NCBI RefSeq assembly: GCF_001039355.2
Contig: NW_019775432.1
Location: 228,237 to 292,236 of the forward strand
Reading direction: 5' to 3'
DNA length: 64,000 bases
From: Lingula anatina
Taxonomy: Eukaryota > Brachiopoda > Lingulata > Lingulida > Lingulidae
How positions within the stretch are numbered: position 1 is the stretch's first letter; each line of letters starts with the position of its first letter. Shown in pieces: positions 1 through 11,700 of this stretch. The notes beneath the pieces are model-generated. The model had not been told where the DNA came from. It ran no database searches and saw only the letters and a list, made by a program, of their open reading frames with translations. The translations under genes and the position numbers were made by a program.

Positions 1-168
1 CTCTATATCCACCTTATTTCTCCCCTTACCTGTAAGTTAGGCACCATATGAGGCAGGCTATCCCTGAACTCTCTATATCCACCTTATTTCTTTCCTTACA
101 TGTAAGTTAGGCACCATATGAGGCAGGCTATCCCTGAACTCTCTATATCCACCTTATTTCTCCTAACC
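1..168. repeat. 70-bp tandem repeat spanning the INTS4 exon 12 donor site
   Basis: Units start at 1, 71 and 141. Each holds intron sequence, a 5' splice site and the last ~30 bp of INTS4 exon 12 (minus strand). The third unit runs into the real exon. The three units carry different donors, read on the minus strand: CAG|GTTAGG next to the exon (168), AT|GTAAGG in the middle unit and CAG|GTAAGG in the outermost. Copy 2 of the locus shows a single CAG|GTAA donor before the contig join. The array sits at the edge of the window, so its full length is unknown. Confidence 0.85.
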
Positions 169-3100
169 TGTAAGTTAGGCACCATATGAGGCAGGCTATC
201 CCTGAGATAGGAGTAGTGTCTCAGTGTGTGTTCTGGGAGGAGAGGAACCATGGTGGGACTGTCTGCTGCTGCATTATATACCAGGAGCAGCACCGCAATA
301 TCTTTGATGTTACAGTCAAGGAATGACAACAACAAAGAAGTCAAATTCAGAATAAAAGGCAAAAAGATTTTTTAAAAACCCTTTCAGTTGATACACTCAG
401 TTTTTCTCTTCCAAATATGATATTGGTAACACACAATGAATAAGCAATTTGGCTCATAAATCAGCTAAAAAGGAGCCATCAATATGGTTCAAAACAATAA
501 ATATATAGATGAATACAGCACTAGCCCTGCAAGACCTTAATATAATACACCTATCAGCAATAAGGTCTTTAAATGTTGAGAATAGCTCTAAAATATTCAG
601 TTCACAAACAGTAATTATATTTAAATGATATCCAAATCCACTTTATTTGAGAGGACACACTTCCACTACAGATCAATGTCGCAACATGAAGTACATTTCC
701 TCTACACGAGGCACACATTCTACACCAACATGAGGCTTGCGTCCTTTACCTGAACATAATCCAAAAGGGGGCAGCACCTGTCTGATATAAAATTTTACAT
801 ACAAGATAAGCCAAAACAAATACTTACAGATGTATTCTCTTAACCATATATATTTTAAATAATCTGTTTCATAACGTTTAACAAAAAGAAAAAAGGATAC
901 AGGCTGGATCATCCATGTCTGGCTCAGGTGTGTCAAAGTACATGTGAACACTGAGAAGTTCTGGTATTAGAGGCAGAGAGAGGGCTGGGTGGTGCTCTCC
1001 TAGGTGCTGCATACACCTGACAGGATAGATAGACTAATATAAATACATACACACTGAGAAGTTCTGGTATTAGAGGCAGAGAGAGGGCTGGGTGGTGCTC
1101 TCCTAGGTGCTGCATACACCTGACAGGATAGATAGACTAATATAAACCGACCGGATGGCCTTGTGGTTAGAGTGTCCGCCTCCGGAGCGGGACGACGTGG
1201 GTTCAAAACCCATCTGGGGACATACCAGTCCTTTATAAAAGGTACCTGCTGTCTCCCCGCTTGGCACTCAGAACTTTGTGGTTGAATCAGGGTCCTGGTC
1301 AGACAGAGAACGATATGACTAAAATTCCCATGCACTCTCTTCTACCCGTCTACTTCATGCCAGTATTGGTTACTATAGACGTATATGGACAGATACAGAT
1401 AAATACAGACATACACATATACCAGGAGGCAAATGAATACATAATTAGTTGAATAAATGGACTGGTGACTAAAGCCAACCAACAGACACATAAATAATGA
1501 AGAATACCACGAAAGACATATAAAAGAAAAAATTTTATTTTTTAATCTAGATACTAGGTCTCAATTGACAAATCTTTTTCCCCAAAGCTTCCTAAACTTA
1601 CTTCCATATAGAGGCTCTGTCCTGTGGGTAGCGTTTCAGGTTGTCAAGGAGGGCAAAGATGATATCTCGCAGCCCATTGGTGGTTGCTAAGGTGGCGCAA
1701 CAGAACATGTTGTGAACCGATTCTCTGATCTCATGGTTGAAATCCTGGAATTTATATAAAATTAAGATCTGTCACACAAGTGGTTGAATAGAATCATACG
1801 TCCAGGTGAGATAATACACAGATTTCATCACTTATTTCTGGACTTGAGATATAATATGGATAAGAATAGGCCTTTGGAAGCCAGATGCTGCCATGCTGAC
1901 TTCTTTTGTTTACTGAAGAGCAAGTTTTATATCTTTGCATCTAGCTGCAAAAGGCCTATAGTACGTTTTAATCTCTATAATCTATACAGCTCTGAGACCA
2001 TTGTGAAACAAAAACTTCAAATTATTGCTTTTCCTTTTCCTTACCATTACTATTTTTTATTATTATTATTTCATATCTAAACCAGACCTTGAGCAGTCCT
2101 GAGGTGATTATCTCCACCTGATCTTCTCTCAGAGAGAAATGCTGACACATCTTTCGCAGACTGTTGATGGCATTGAGCCGTACGCTCTCTATTTCATCGT
2201 TAAACATGTCCACAAGATAGTCCAGGGACTGGTTGGCAAAGCTCGGCTTGTGAGAGGCCAACTCACACAGGGAGTCCACTGCAGCGTTTCGAACCTCTGC
2301 AAAGACAAAACAGGGGTCAAATGTTATGGTTTAACATGGAATAATTTCAAATTAACTCTTTTCAAAACATAGTTGTTTTTCTACAGTAAACTAAAGCAAT
2401 ATGAATCTCTGTAAAGAAAATAAATGGAATGCCTGGTTCTAAAATGACTGAGGAAAAAAGGATGGCAAGATGCTTTGGTGACTGAATTATGGCATATTTT
2501 ACGTTAAAAAACTTGTTGGAAATAACTTGACAACTGATATAATAATATTCTTTAAATGAAGTCAGAGGGAATACTTGACTTTCAATATTCATGCACATCA
2601 CAATAAAATACCATCCTACATGTAAAGGAAGTGGAAAAGCCATTCTGTATATAAATATGACAATGTTATTGCATATCGATAAAAATAAATGCTGTGAATA
2701 GGAGGGGTCTTGGAAATAAACAACCTAAATATTCATCTTCCAACCCATGAACAAAGGCGCCACAAGCTCCTCCAGACATCAGACTGACGTCGTCCTCGTC
2801 CACCTCTCCTCTCGGAGCGTCGTCAGCCCACTTGTTTCCAGACGCCCACTCCCCACTCTGAAAGTGCTCCTTCTGGCGTTCATGGGCACTCATTTTCAAC
2901 TAAAATTTTAGGGAAAAAAATGAAAATATGCAAAGAAAAAAGGGGGGTGCAAATCATGTTTCATATCTTAAACAAGCTCTTTGAAGCATACACAACACAG
3001 TTTTCAGAAAAATGTCAGAAATGCACAATCAACTTTAACTTCCATGTAACTAATATTCCAGCATCAAAAGGTTTACTAGCAAAGTAAGAAACAATTAAAA

Positions 3101-5033
3101 AACAACAGCTTTCAACAACATACTTATCAGCTGGACCTTTCATCTGCTTTTAATTCATTCAATCTATTAATGAAACAGACAAAGAATTGCAAAGATTACC
3201 CTCATGTTAGACATCAACTTCTTGTCCAATGTTTGTTCTAAAAATCTTGGACTAACAAGGTGTAGTGAGCCCTACAATAAACAATATGAAAAATTCTGCA
3301 AATGACAATGCCAGAAAATCCGTCTTTCTCTAGTTTGTTTGTGAGTATTGTGTCAGAAAATGAAACCAAGTAAAGACTGGGGTCAGATAAAAATCTGTAA
3401 GTGATAAATAATGGAGGCATTCCACAAGAGAAGGACCCTCTGTGTCATGTTAGTGGCCCAGTGATGCACTGATTTAGCGTTGTCTATCCAGTCAGCGTGT
3501 AAGCCATATCTACTACACTATTTGCTTAAATTTTATATTTTATCTTTATCTTACCAGCAACCCTGCTGCCTCAGCTCTGACTTTCCAAGAGAGGTCATTC
3601 ATCATGTTGCAGATCTTGACAAAAGTGTCGTCTACAAGCCGTATCTTTTCTTTAGACTTCTTCAAAGTCACTTTACTGGAGAAAGAAATATTGAAAATGA
3701 GTCCATATCAAAATAGATTCAGAGAAAAGATAATGGTAATCTTTATAATTATCATTCATGGTAAGACAAATGCAAAAAGGGAACTCAAAAGCAAATTTTG
3801 TTCAGAAAATTCCTAACAAAAAAACACACGGCTAAGAAACTATAAAGAGCAAGCTCAATATAGTGTAAATGCCAGTGCCACCAGTACTGGATTTTGATAA
3901 ATGTTCCATGAAAAACCTGCAAAAGCTTTTGGTCTGTAGCCAGCAATATCAAATGGAAATTTTTTTTCTGGAAAAGTGGCCATTTTCACCCTTTAAATTG
4001 TCCTTACTTGTTGACATGGGACCTAGATAGATATTTGATTGAAAGTGGACCTTTTGCAACCAAAACTACAGTTCTTTCTGACCCCTCCCCTCTAACCCTC
4101 ATCCCCGTACTGTTCACATTCGTTACAGGCCCACAATCCCCACCTACCTCTCTGGATACAAGTGTGCCATCACCCAGAGCAGCTTCACAGCATGCAGTCG
4201 CACGGACTCGTAGTCATCTGTCAGCGCCCCGCCTGCCTGTCTGTAGACATACATGTCCAGGAGAATGCCGCGCTCATGAAGGCTGGCCTACAGTAAGGAA
4301 CAGAGTTTAGTTTCCTACTGAAGCTCTATAACACTGGCATTCGATTTCCAAACACAGGTCATTTGAATTCAAGCCACTTATCTGAATATTTTCAAGGGTC
4401 TTTTTTGTTTTTTCTTTTTAACATAACCACTGGTCAAACTGTCTATATGACAAGTTGAACTTGTTTCTTACAGTGACCCCAGAGAAGTAAAAAAAATATT
4501 AAAGAAATAAAATAAGAAAAAATTACTAGATTATGTGATTGTATTGAAAGTTTTTAAACAAATCTCAGGTCAAATGCTACTCATTAGCCACCAGTCCTTA
4601 CCAAAGCCCTCAAAGCACTGGCCCTGACCCTGGCATCCTGGTCCTGGGTATAACTACACAGCATCTTCTGTACTTGTAACAAAGAATCTGATTCGCCCTC
4701 CACAGGGGACATGCTGTCACATGATGCTAAAGCACCAATCAGTTCCAAGCATTTACATCTCACCAAGTGGCTGGTATCTTGAAGTTTCTGAAATCAATCA
4801 CTCCCTAGTCAATGTTTATCACATCATTTTTTTTCTATGGCACTTGAGATTTGTTTAGATGAAAAGAATATTATCAGTTTGGGAACAATCAGAGGCCCCA
4901 CTATATAAAAAAATAGAAAATTACCTCATTTGCCACAGAGATCAGCTGGCCATGTAGTTTCCTATCTGTTGGTTGTAACTTTCCTATCACCAGCAGAGTG
5001 TTCATTACCTGACTGGACACAGTATGAGACACT

Positions 5034-5068
<35 letters not shown>

Positions 5069-6175
5069 TTATTCAATCAGCAAAGGAGTCACAAAATAGA
5101 ACCTTGTTCAAATTGAATAACCTAAATGTACTGCATAAAACAAACTTGAACTTATGAAAGGGATTAACTTCCCCCCCCCCCCAAACCTGTAGTGAAATTA
5201 CATGTTAGAACCTCTCAAAGAGAACCAGTAAGTATAGCTATCTCTAAAGTACATATATAAAGAGCTACTTGATGTGAAGATGGTTTTAATCTACGTGGAA
5301 GTGTATTGAATTCTGTAGCTGTGCACAGCAATGCTGCAAAGTCTTTGTGTTGTTTGTGTATTTATTGTGACAGTGTACTTTTCAATATCTTGTGAATACA
5401 ATTTTTTAAAAAATCAATTAACATCTTTACAATGTCATTAGTATTAGGACACTCCCAAAGCTACCTTCTCTCTTGAAAGCATTGAGCAAATCATCCACAA
5501 TGGCCGCTGCATTGAATCCCGGAGTCTTAACCACTTGTGCCAACACCAGCAGTACTTTGACACGGACAAACGACTCCTTCTCTTTATAGAAATGATCCAG
5601 TAGTCCACGAACTGCATTTTCTGCGGTGGCAAGATCAACTGGGAGGTGCTGTTCGAAGGCGACCAGGGACTGGAGAGCCTCCTGGGAGTTGGCGGCTGTG
5701 TGGAGTTCTAGCTGTACTGGGGGGACGGAGGGGGGTGGCTTCTGGATCAGACGGAGGCGTTTTGGCTCTGGAGGCTTTTCCTCCTAAAATTGTGTTAAAA
5801 AATAAATAAAATGCATCTCATATACAGAACGACGGGATGGTTATTTCTGTTCCATAGATCGTGACATTACAAATGTGTCAAAAGGCTTAAAATCTGTACT
5901 CAAAATTATGGAAATGTTAAACCACTTCATCTTGTATTTGAAAGACAAATATGCAGAGTGTAACCACAGTTTCAGTACAGAGTAGAGGCAAGACCGGTCG
6001 TCGTAACACACTGTAAATAACTCATCCCAAATGGGAGAAATCTGTGCCTAAAAACACAGACAAGGCGTTATCATTAGGGAGGAGTATGAAGGCAACAGAT
6101 TTGGATTATTCGGTGTTTTACCTGAATAACACGAGTAAATTCGGCTAAGGCCCTCTTTTTCAAGTGTGCTGCCAT
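168..6175 (-). CDS. INTS4: Integrator complex subunit 4, copy 1 (5' 12 exons, partial)
   Basis: INTS4 is a HEAT-repeat scaffold of the Integrator cleavage module (with INTS9/INTS11), which processes snRNA 3' ends and attenuates transcription in the nucleus. Coding exons in transcript order: 6175-6122, 5783-5465, 5031-4925, 4787-4602, 4287-4148, 3675-3555, 3271-3200, 2899-2725, 2296-2088, 1744-1602, 1016-901 and 301-168. All use AG/GT borders and keep frame, giving 1,776 nt or 592 residues. The start gives [18 protein letters not shown], close to the vertebrate N-terminus. Other diagnostic stretches are [46 protein letters not shown] and [13 protein letters not shown]. The family is about 960 aa, so the C-terminal third lies left of position 1. 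Introns are 70-660 bp and carry a TAA microsatellite (about 5035-5068), a SINE and a poly-C run (5171). The gene is head-to-head with the plus-strand gene at 6859 and near-identical to 8758-15116. Identity is certain; whether this is a separate gene or an allele is doubtful. Confidence 0.93.
951..1146. repeat. 103-bp tandem duplication of the INTS4 exon 11 acceptor region, two units
   Basis: The 5' part of INTS4 exon 11 with its 3' splice site (cctgtcag on the minus strand) and flanking intron occurs twice, with unit starts at 951 and 1054. Only the first unit continues into the complete exon (901-1016). The second carries a truncated exon half followed by intron-like sequence. The corresponding place in copy 2 has three units. 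Confidence 0.9.
1149..1340 (+). repeat. tRNA-derived SINE, copy 1
   Basis: The head resembles tRNA-Arg. It has an A-box-like tggccttgtggttagagtgt, an anticodon loop ctccgga (CCG) in a short stem, and a B box ggttcaaaacc. A non-tRNA body follows (ttataaaaggtacctgctgt, then a cgcttggcactca stretch) of the type seen in mollusc SINEs with a conserved central domain. The 3' end is not sharp; I place it near 1340. It lies in INTS4 intron 10, antisense to the gene. A functional tRNA is unlikely because the acceptor stem does not pair well and the body continues. Confidence 0.75.
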
Positions 6176-6403
6176 TGCCGACTTTCAAAGTTACTGCCTA
6201 TAATAAAATTTCGTTTAATAAAAAAAGCAAATGTTTCATCATCAAATAATATTTAATAAGGGTATTTTATTTTATATTTGTTATAAATAATAAATTCTTG
6301 TTCTAAGTATATTATTCAGCTTATAAGATAAGACGTGCATTAAACATAAATATGTTTCGAAACTAAATACAGCAATTCGTAATGCGTCAGTATAACAGCA
6401 AAG
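6176..6403. promoter_or_regulatory. Bidirectional promoter between INTS4 and the polyQ gene, copy 1
   Basis: INTS4 starts at 6175 on the minus strand. The plus-strand gene's first coding exon begins directly at an acceptor (ATG at 6859), so it needs an upstream untranslated exon. A candidate ends at 6403 (agcaaag). In copy 2 the same place reads agcaaag|gtgagt, an excellent donor, whereas here it reads gtgttc. The two start sites would lie within about 230 bp of AT-rich DNA. I see no clear TATA box or CpG cluster. Confidence 0.5.
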
Positions 6404-6705
6404 GTGTTCAATGGGAAGGTAATCTTTCTTAATATTTTAATATTACTTTATTAAAGTAAACAAGAAATGTAAAAATATATAGCAATAGATGCATGTTTTA
6501 TGTGTATCTTTTTGGTGACATTACTTTATTATGTACAAAACAGTCAAATGACATGTTGGAAGAAAGAAAGTGTATGTTTTGACATGTTATTATTACTACA
6601 TGTACCAGTAGTAGTACACTGATGTAACTTTGTCTCCGACTGGTAGAAAAGACAGCAATGTGTCCCTAACTTACTCTGCTGCAATGGTACAAATGGTTCA
6701 TAACT

Positions 6706-6708
<3 letters not shown>

Positions 6709-6743
<35 letters not shown>
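6709..6743. repeat. (CA)n microsatellite
   Basis: An uninterrupted CA dinucleotide tract lies in the 5' intron of the plus-strand gene. The equivalent tract in copy 2 (15644-15703) is about twice as long. Confidence 0.95.
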
Positions 6744-6745
<2 letters not shown>

Positions 6746-6858
6746 CTTCAACATGCACATATATAAATTTGATTGTACAGTCATGAAGGTATGTATGAAT
6801 GCACTTTGTATGCATTCATTTATTTATTTTTATTTATTTATTTTTTATTTTATTTTAG

Positions 6859-7863
6859 ATGTCTGTAGCCAATGCAGCAGCAACAGAAGAACAGCGGTTA
6901 AAGAAGAAACTGCAGACATTCCATGGTGAACTGCTGCGGGTGGGGACAGTGAAAGGGTTTAAGTATTTTGCTATGTACATGAGAGGAAGAGAAGAGATGA
7001 TGATCAGTGTGCTTAATGAACCACAGGTACGACTTGTGGATGCATATTTACTACAATTAAGGTAACAGTTATTTCCCCGTCTTGAAATTCAACAATGAGG
7101 GACATCATTCATCTCATGCAAAAACAGATTGTTCATTTAGTTGATTTTCATTTATTACTTTTTTTGGATATTTAGATAAATTCACAGTAGGAATTTATTA
7201 GTTATGCTATAGTTAATATACAAATAGGTGCATTTATTCCTTGCAGGGTGTTGACAATTCATATGTGACTGATACCAGTTTATTCAACTTTGACACTGTA
7301 ACACCTTCCCCCACAGATAGTCTAACTGCTGCCAGCCTGCCCTATGACAAGTAAGTATAGATCTATTTATTAATGAATCAATTTATTAATTAAAAATTTA
7401 TATGGATCTTCATGGAAGCATACATTGCAGTGCATCGAAGATCTCCTTTGACTTATTGTTTTGTTTTCTTTGTTTTCATTTTTTAGACTTCATTATTATT
7501 ATTATTAAATAATGTTTTAGGATTTTGAAAATTAATTGAAAGAGGAGAGGCAGGGTAAGTGTCAAAAATTAGATTTAGATTAGATTGTATTCTTGATCAC
7601 ATGCTTGCAAAAAGTAAAATGAATACGCAGATTTTAGAAGATATCAGAATTTTGTGTAATAAGCTGACATGGTAGAGTCAGAAAGTTTTAAAACCTACTT
7701 CATGTTTCAAACAACTTTTTCTTCAGGCGCTCCCTTATGTTGTCCAGAAGAACACAGTTAAAACTAAGTGGTCTTGGTGATAAAGGCATAGGATTGCCTC
7801 CAGCTTCTCCCAGTGACAATGAGATGGCAAGTCAGGTATAGTGATTAGCTATTGATGATTTTG

Positions 7864-7941
<78 letters not shown>

Positions 7942-8752
7942 AAATCTAACTTCAAATCAGGCCCTGCTCATAACTGATTTAACATTATGATAAAGACCTT
8001 TTAAACATGTTAAACAACATACCAGCTCTCCCAGAATTTCTAAAACAATTGACATTAAAAAATTCATAAACAAAAAGAGAGGCTATTACTTTGTATTCAT
8101 ATATAGTAAATTAATATGTTTAATTTCTTTCAGATGGAAAACTCGACTCTATTCCTCCTGGCCGGCTATGGCAGGTATAACTGCCCCTATGTGTGGGTGC
8201 GGTCAAATCATGAGAGATTGGTCAGAATGTCCAGAGAGGATATATATGACAAGGACAGTCCACTGAGGCTTAGGTCCACCAGTAATACCAAGTGGAAAAA
8301 TGAAGGTGAAGGCCATATTTTGTTGCTATAGTTACTGTTTGTGTGCTGCCCTCTAGCGGCCATAAATGGTATCATAACTAATAAAAATAGGGACCATGTG
8401 AGAGGAATTTGCATATGGCTGAAGTGAGATGGGAAATAACGGGAATGTTTATTATTGCTTTTATTTTCTTTAATCATGTGTTGTTTATTTTTGATGTGTA
8501 ATTTTTTTTAAATTGTATCATGGGTATTATTTTAACTGGTTATGTAAAAGAGACAGATAAAAAATATAATACAGCAGATAAATTTAAAGAAATTTTGTTT
8601 ATATATATGTGAATCTAAATAAACGTAAAATTACTTGTATTATAAATGTTTTTATCTAGAAATTCATGTCTGGGAAATCATCAGAGAGTTGGTCAAGCTC
8701 TGTACGGCTCCTCCTCCCAGGAACCCCTTCGAGGTGGACTTCGAGTACTATG
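6859..8752 (+). CDS. Unrecognised conserved-looking protein, copy 1, cut by contig join
   Basis: Exons 6859-7026, 7247-7350, 7727-7835, 8134-8305 and 8660-8752 are in continuous frame. The last is interrupted by the single n at 8753. The reading matches the complete copy 2 (15832-18567), which should be used for the full protein. It starts MSVANAAATEEQRLKKKLQT right after an acceptor, so the 5'UTR must include an upstream exon. Differences from copy 2 include Gly for Ser at residue 23 and Thr for Ala near the end of exon 4. Introns hold a long CT microsatellite (7867-7940). I do not recognise the family. Confidence 0.85.
7867..7940. repeat. (CT)n microsatellite
   Basis: A 74-bp pure CT tract lies in intron 3 of the plus-strand gene. 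The counterpart in copy 2 (about 16870-16906) is shorter and interrupted. Confidence 0.95.
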
Positions 8753-8753
8753 N
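8753..8753. other. Single n: contig join and origin of the locus duplication
   Basis: One ambiguous base separates a plus-strand exon cut in mid-codon (left) from an INTS4 exon 12 donor site (right). Left and right carry the same gene pair in the same order, so the join most likely places two haplotype contigs side by side. Confidence 0.85.
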
Positions 8754-8757
8754 TTAC

Positions 8758-11700
8758 CTGTAAGTTAGGCACCATATGAGGCAGGCTATCCCTGAGATAG
8801 GAGTAGTGTCTCAGTGTGTGTTCTGGGAGGAGAGGAACCATGGTGGGACTGTCTGCTGCTGCATTATATACCAGGAGCAGCACCGCAATATCTTTGATGT
8901 TACAGTCAAGGAATGACAACAACAAAGAAGTCAAATTCAGAATAAAAGGCAAGAAGATTTTTAAAAAACCCTTTAAGTTGATACACTCAGTTTTTCTCTT
9001 CCAAATATGATATTGGTAACACACAATGAAGAAGCAATTTGGCTCCTTAAAAGGAACCATCAATATATGGTTCAAAACAGTGAATATATAGATAAATACA
9101 GCACTAGCCCATCAAGACCTTAATATAATACACCTATCAGCGCTAAGTTCTTTCAATGTTGAGAATAGCACTAAAATTCTCAATTTACAGACAGTATTAT
9201 TTAAAAAGAAAATCCACTTTATTTGAGAGGACACACTTCCACAACAGATCATTCTCACAACATTAGGTACATTTCTTCTACACTAAGCACACATTCCACA
9301 CCAACACGAGGCTTGCGTCCTTTACCCCAACACAATCCAAAAGGGGGCAGCACCTCAGTCTGATAGAAAATTTTAAATACAAGATAAGCCAAAACAAATA
9401 CTTTCAGATTTATACTCTTAACCATTTATATTTTAAATAAATTATCTGTTTCATGATATTCACCAAATAGGCTAAAGGATACAGGCCGGGTCGTCCATGT
9501 CTGGCTCAGGAGTGTCAAAGTACATGTGAACACTGAGAAGTTCTGGTATTAGAGGCACAGAGAGGGCTGGGTGGTGCTCTCCTAGGTGCTGCATACACCT
9601 GACAGGATAGATAGACTAATATAAATACATACACACTGAGAAGTTCTGGTATTAGAGGCAGGGAGAGGGCTGGGTGGTGCTCTCCTAGGTGCTGCATACA
9701 CCTGACAGGATAGAAATATATATTATAAATACATACACACTGAGAAGTTCTGGTATTAGAGGCAGAGAGAGGGCTGGGTGGTGCTCTCCTAGGTGCTGCA
9801 TACACCTGACAGGATAGATAGACTAATATAAACCGACCGGATGGCCTTGTGGTTAGAGTGTCGGCCTCCGGAGCGGGAGGACGTGGGTTCAAAACCCATC
9901 CGGGGACATACCAGTCCTTTATAAAAGGTACCTGCTGTCTCCCCGCTTGGCACTCAGCACTTTGGGGTTGAAGCAGGGTCCTGGTCAGACAGAGAACGAT
10001 ATGACTAAAATTCCCATGCGCTCTCTTCTACCCGTCTACTTCATGCCAGTATTGGTTACTATAGACGTATATGGACAGATACAGATAAATACAGACATAC
10101 ACATATACCAGGAGGCGAATGAATACATAATTAGTTGAAAAAATGGACTGGTGACTAAAGCCAACCAACAGACACAGAAATAATGAAGAATACCACGAAA
10201 GACATATAAAAGAAAGAATTTTATTTTCTAATCAAGATACTAGGTCTCAATTGACAAATCTTTTTCCCCAAAGCTTCCTCAACTTACTTCCATATGGAGG
10301 CTCTGTCCTGTGGGTAGCGTTTCAGGTTGTCAAGGAGGGCAAAAATGATATCTCGCAGCCCATTGGTGGTTGCTAGGGTGGCGCTACAGAACATGTTATG
10401 AACTGATTCTCTGATCTCATGGTTGAAATCCTGGAATTGTATAAAATTAAGATCTGTCACACAAGTGGTTGAATAGAATCATACGTCCAGGTGAGATAAT
10501 ACACAGATTTCATCACTTATTTCTGGACTTGTGATATTATGGATAAGAATAGGCCTTTTGAAGCCAGATGCTGCCATGCTGACTTCTTTTGTTTATACCC
10601 CCTTTACACTGGACGGCGTCCTTTCTGCGACCATGAAATTTGACATCGCTGTGGTCTTAATAAGGAGGCACGAGCATTGATTTTGTATCAGAATGAATGC
10701 TCAATGATCGGCCAGTTGTCGGCACGTAAAGTATTATAATTTTTTAACTCTCAAATAGGGCCGTACTGCTGGACGCAGAAAGGACTCCGTCCAGTGTAAA
10801 GGGGGCTTTACTGAAGAGCTTGCTCTCCAGCATTCTTTTGCTTACTGGAGAGCAAGTTTTATATCTTTGCATCTAGCTGCAGAAGGCCTATAGTACGTTT
10901 TAATCTCTATAATCTATACAGCTCTGAGACCATTGTGAAACAAAGTCTTCAAATTACTGCTTTTCCTTTTCCTTACCATTACTATTTTTTATTATTATTA
11001 TTTCATATCTAAACCATACCTTCAGCAGTCCTGAGGTGATTATCTCCACCTGATCTTCTCTCAGAGAGAAATGCTGACACATCTTTCGCAGACTGTTGAT
11101 GGCATTGAGCCGTACACTCTCTATTTCATCGTTAAACATGTCCACAAGATAGTCCAGAGACTGGTTGGCAAAGCTCGGCTTGTGAGAGGCCAGCTCACAC
11201 AGGGAGTCCACCGCAGCGTTTCGGACCTCTGCAAAGACATAACAGGGGTCAAATGTTATGGTTTAACATGGAATAATTTCAAATTAACTCTTTTCAAAAC
11301 ATAGTTGTTTTTCTACACTAAAGCAATATGAATCTCTGTAAAGAAAATAAATGGAATGCCTGGTTCTAAAATGACTGAGGAAAAAAGGATGGCAAGATGC
11401 TTTGGTGACTGAATTATGGCATATTTTACGTTAAAAAACTTGTTGGAAATAAATTGACAACTGATATAATAATATTCTTTAAATGAAGTCAGAGGGAATA
11501 CTTGACTTTCAATATTCATGCACATCACAATAAAATACCATCCTACATGTAAAGGAAGTGGAAAAGCCATTCTGTATATAAATAAGACAATGTTTTTGCA
11601 TATCGATAAAAATAAATGCTGTGAATAGGAGGGATCTTGGAAATAAACAACCTAAATATTCATCTTCCAACCCATGAACAAAGGCGCCGCAAGCTCCTCC

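Noticed and set aside
1149-1222. Functional tRNA-Arg(CCG)
   Set aside because: Boxes A and B are present, but the acceptor ends do not pair convincingly and a conserved non-tRNA body follows. It fits a SINE head, repeated at the same place in copy 2.
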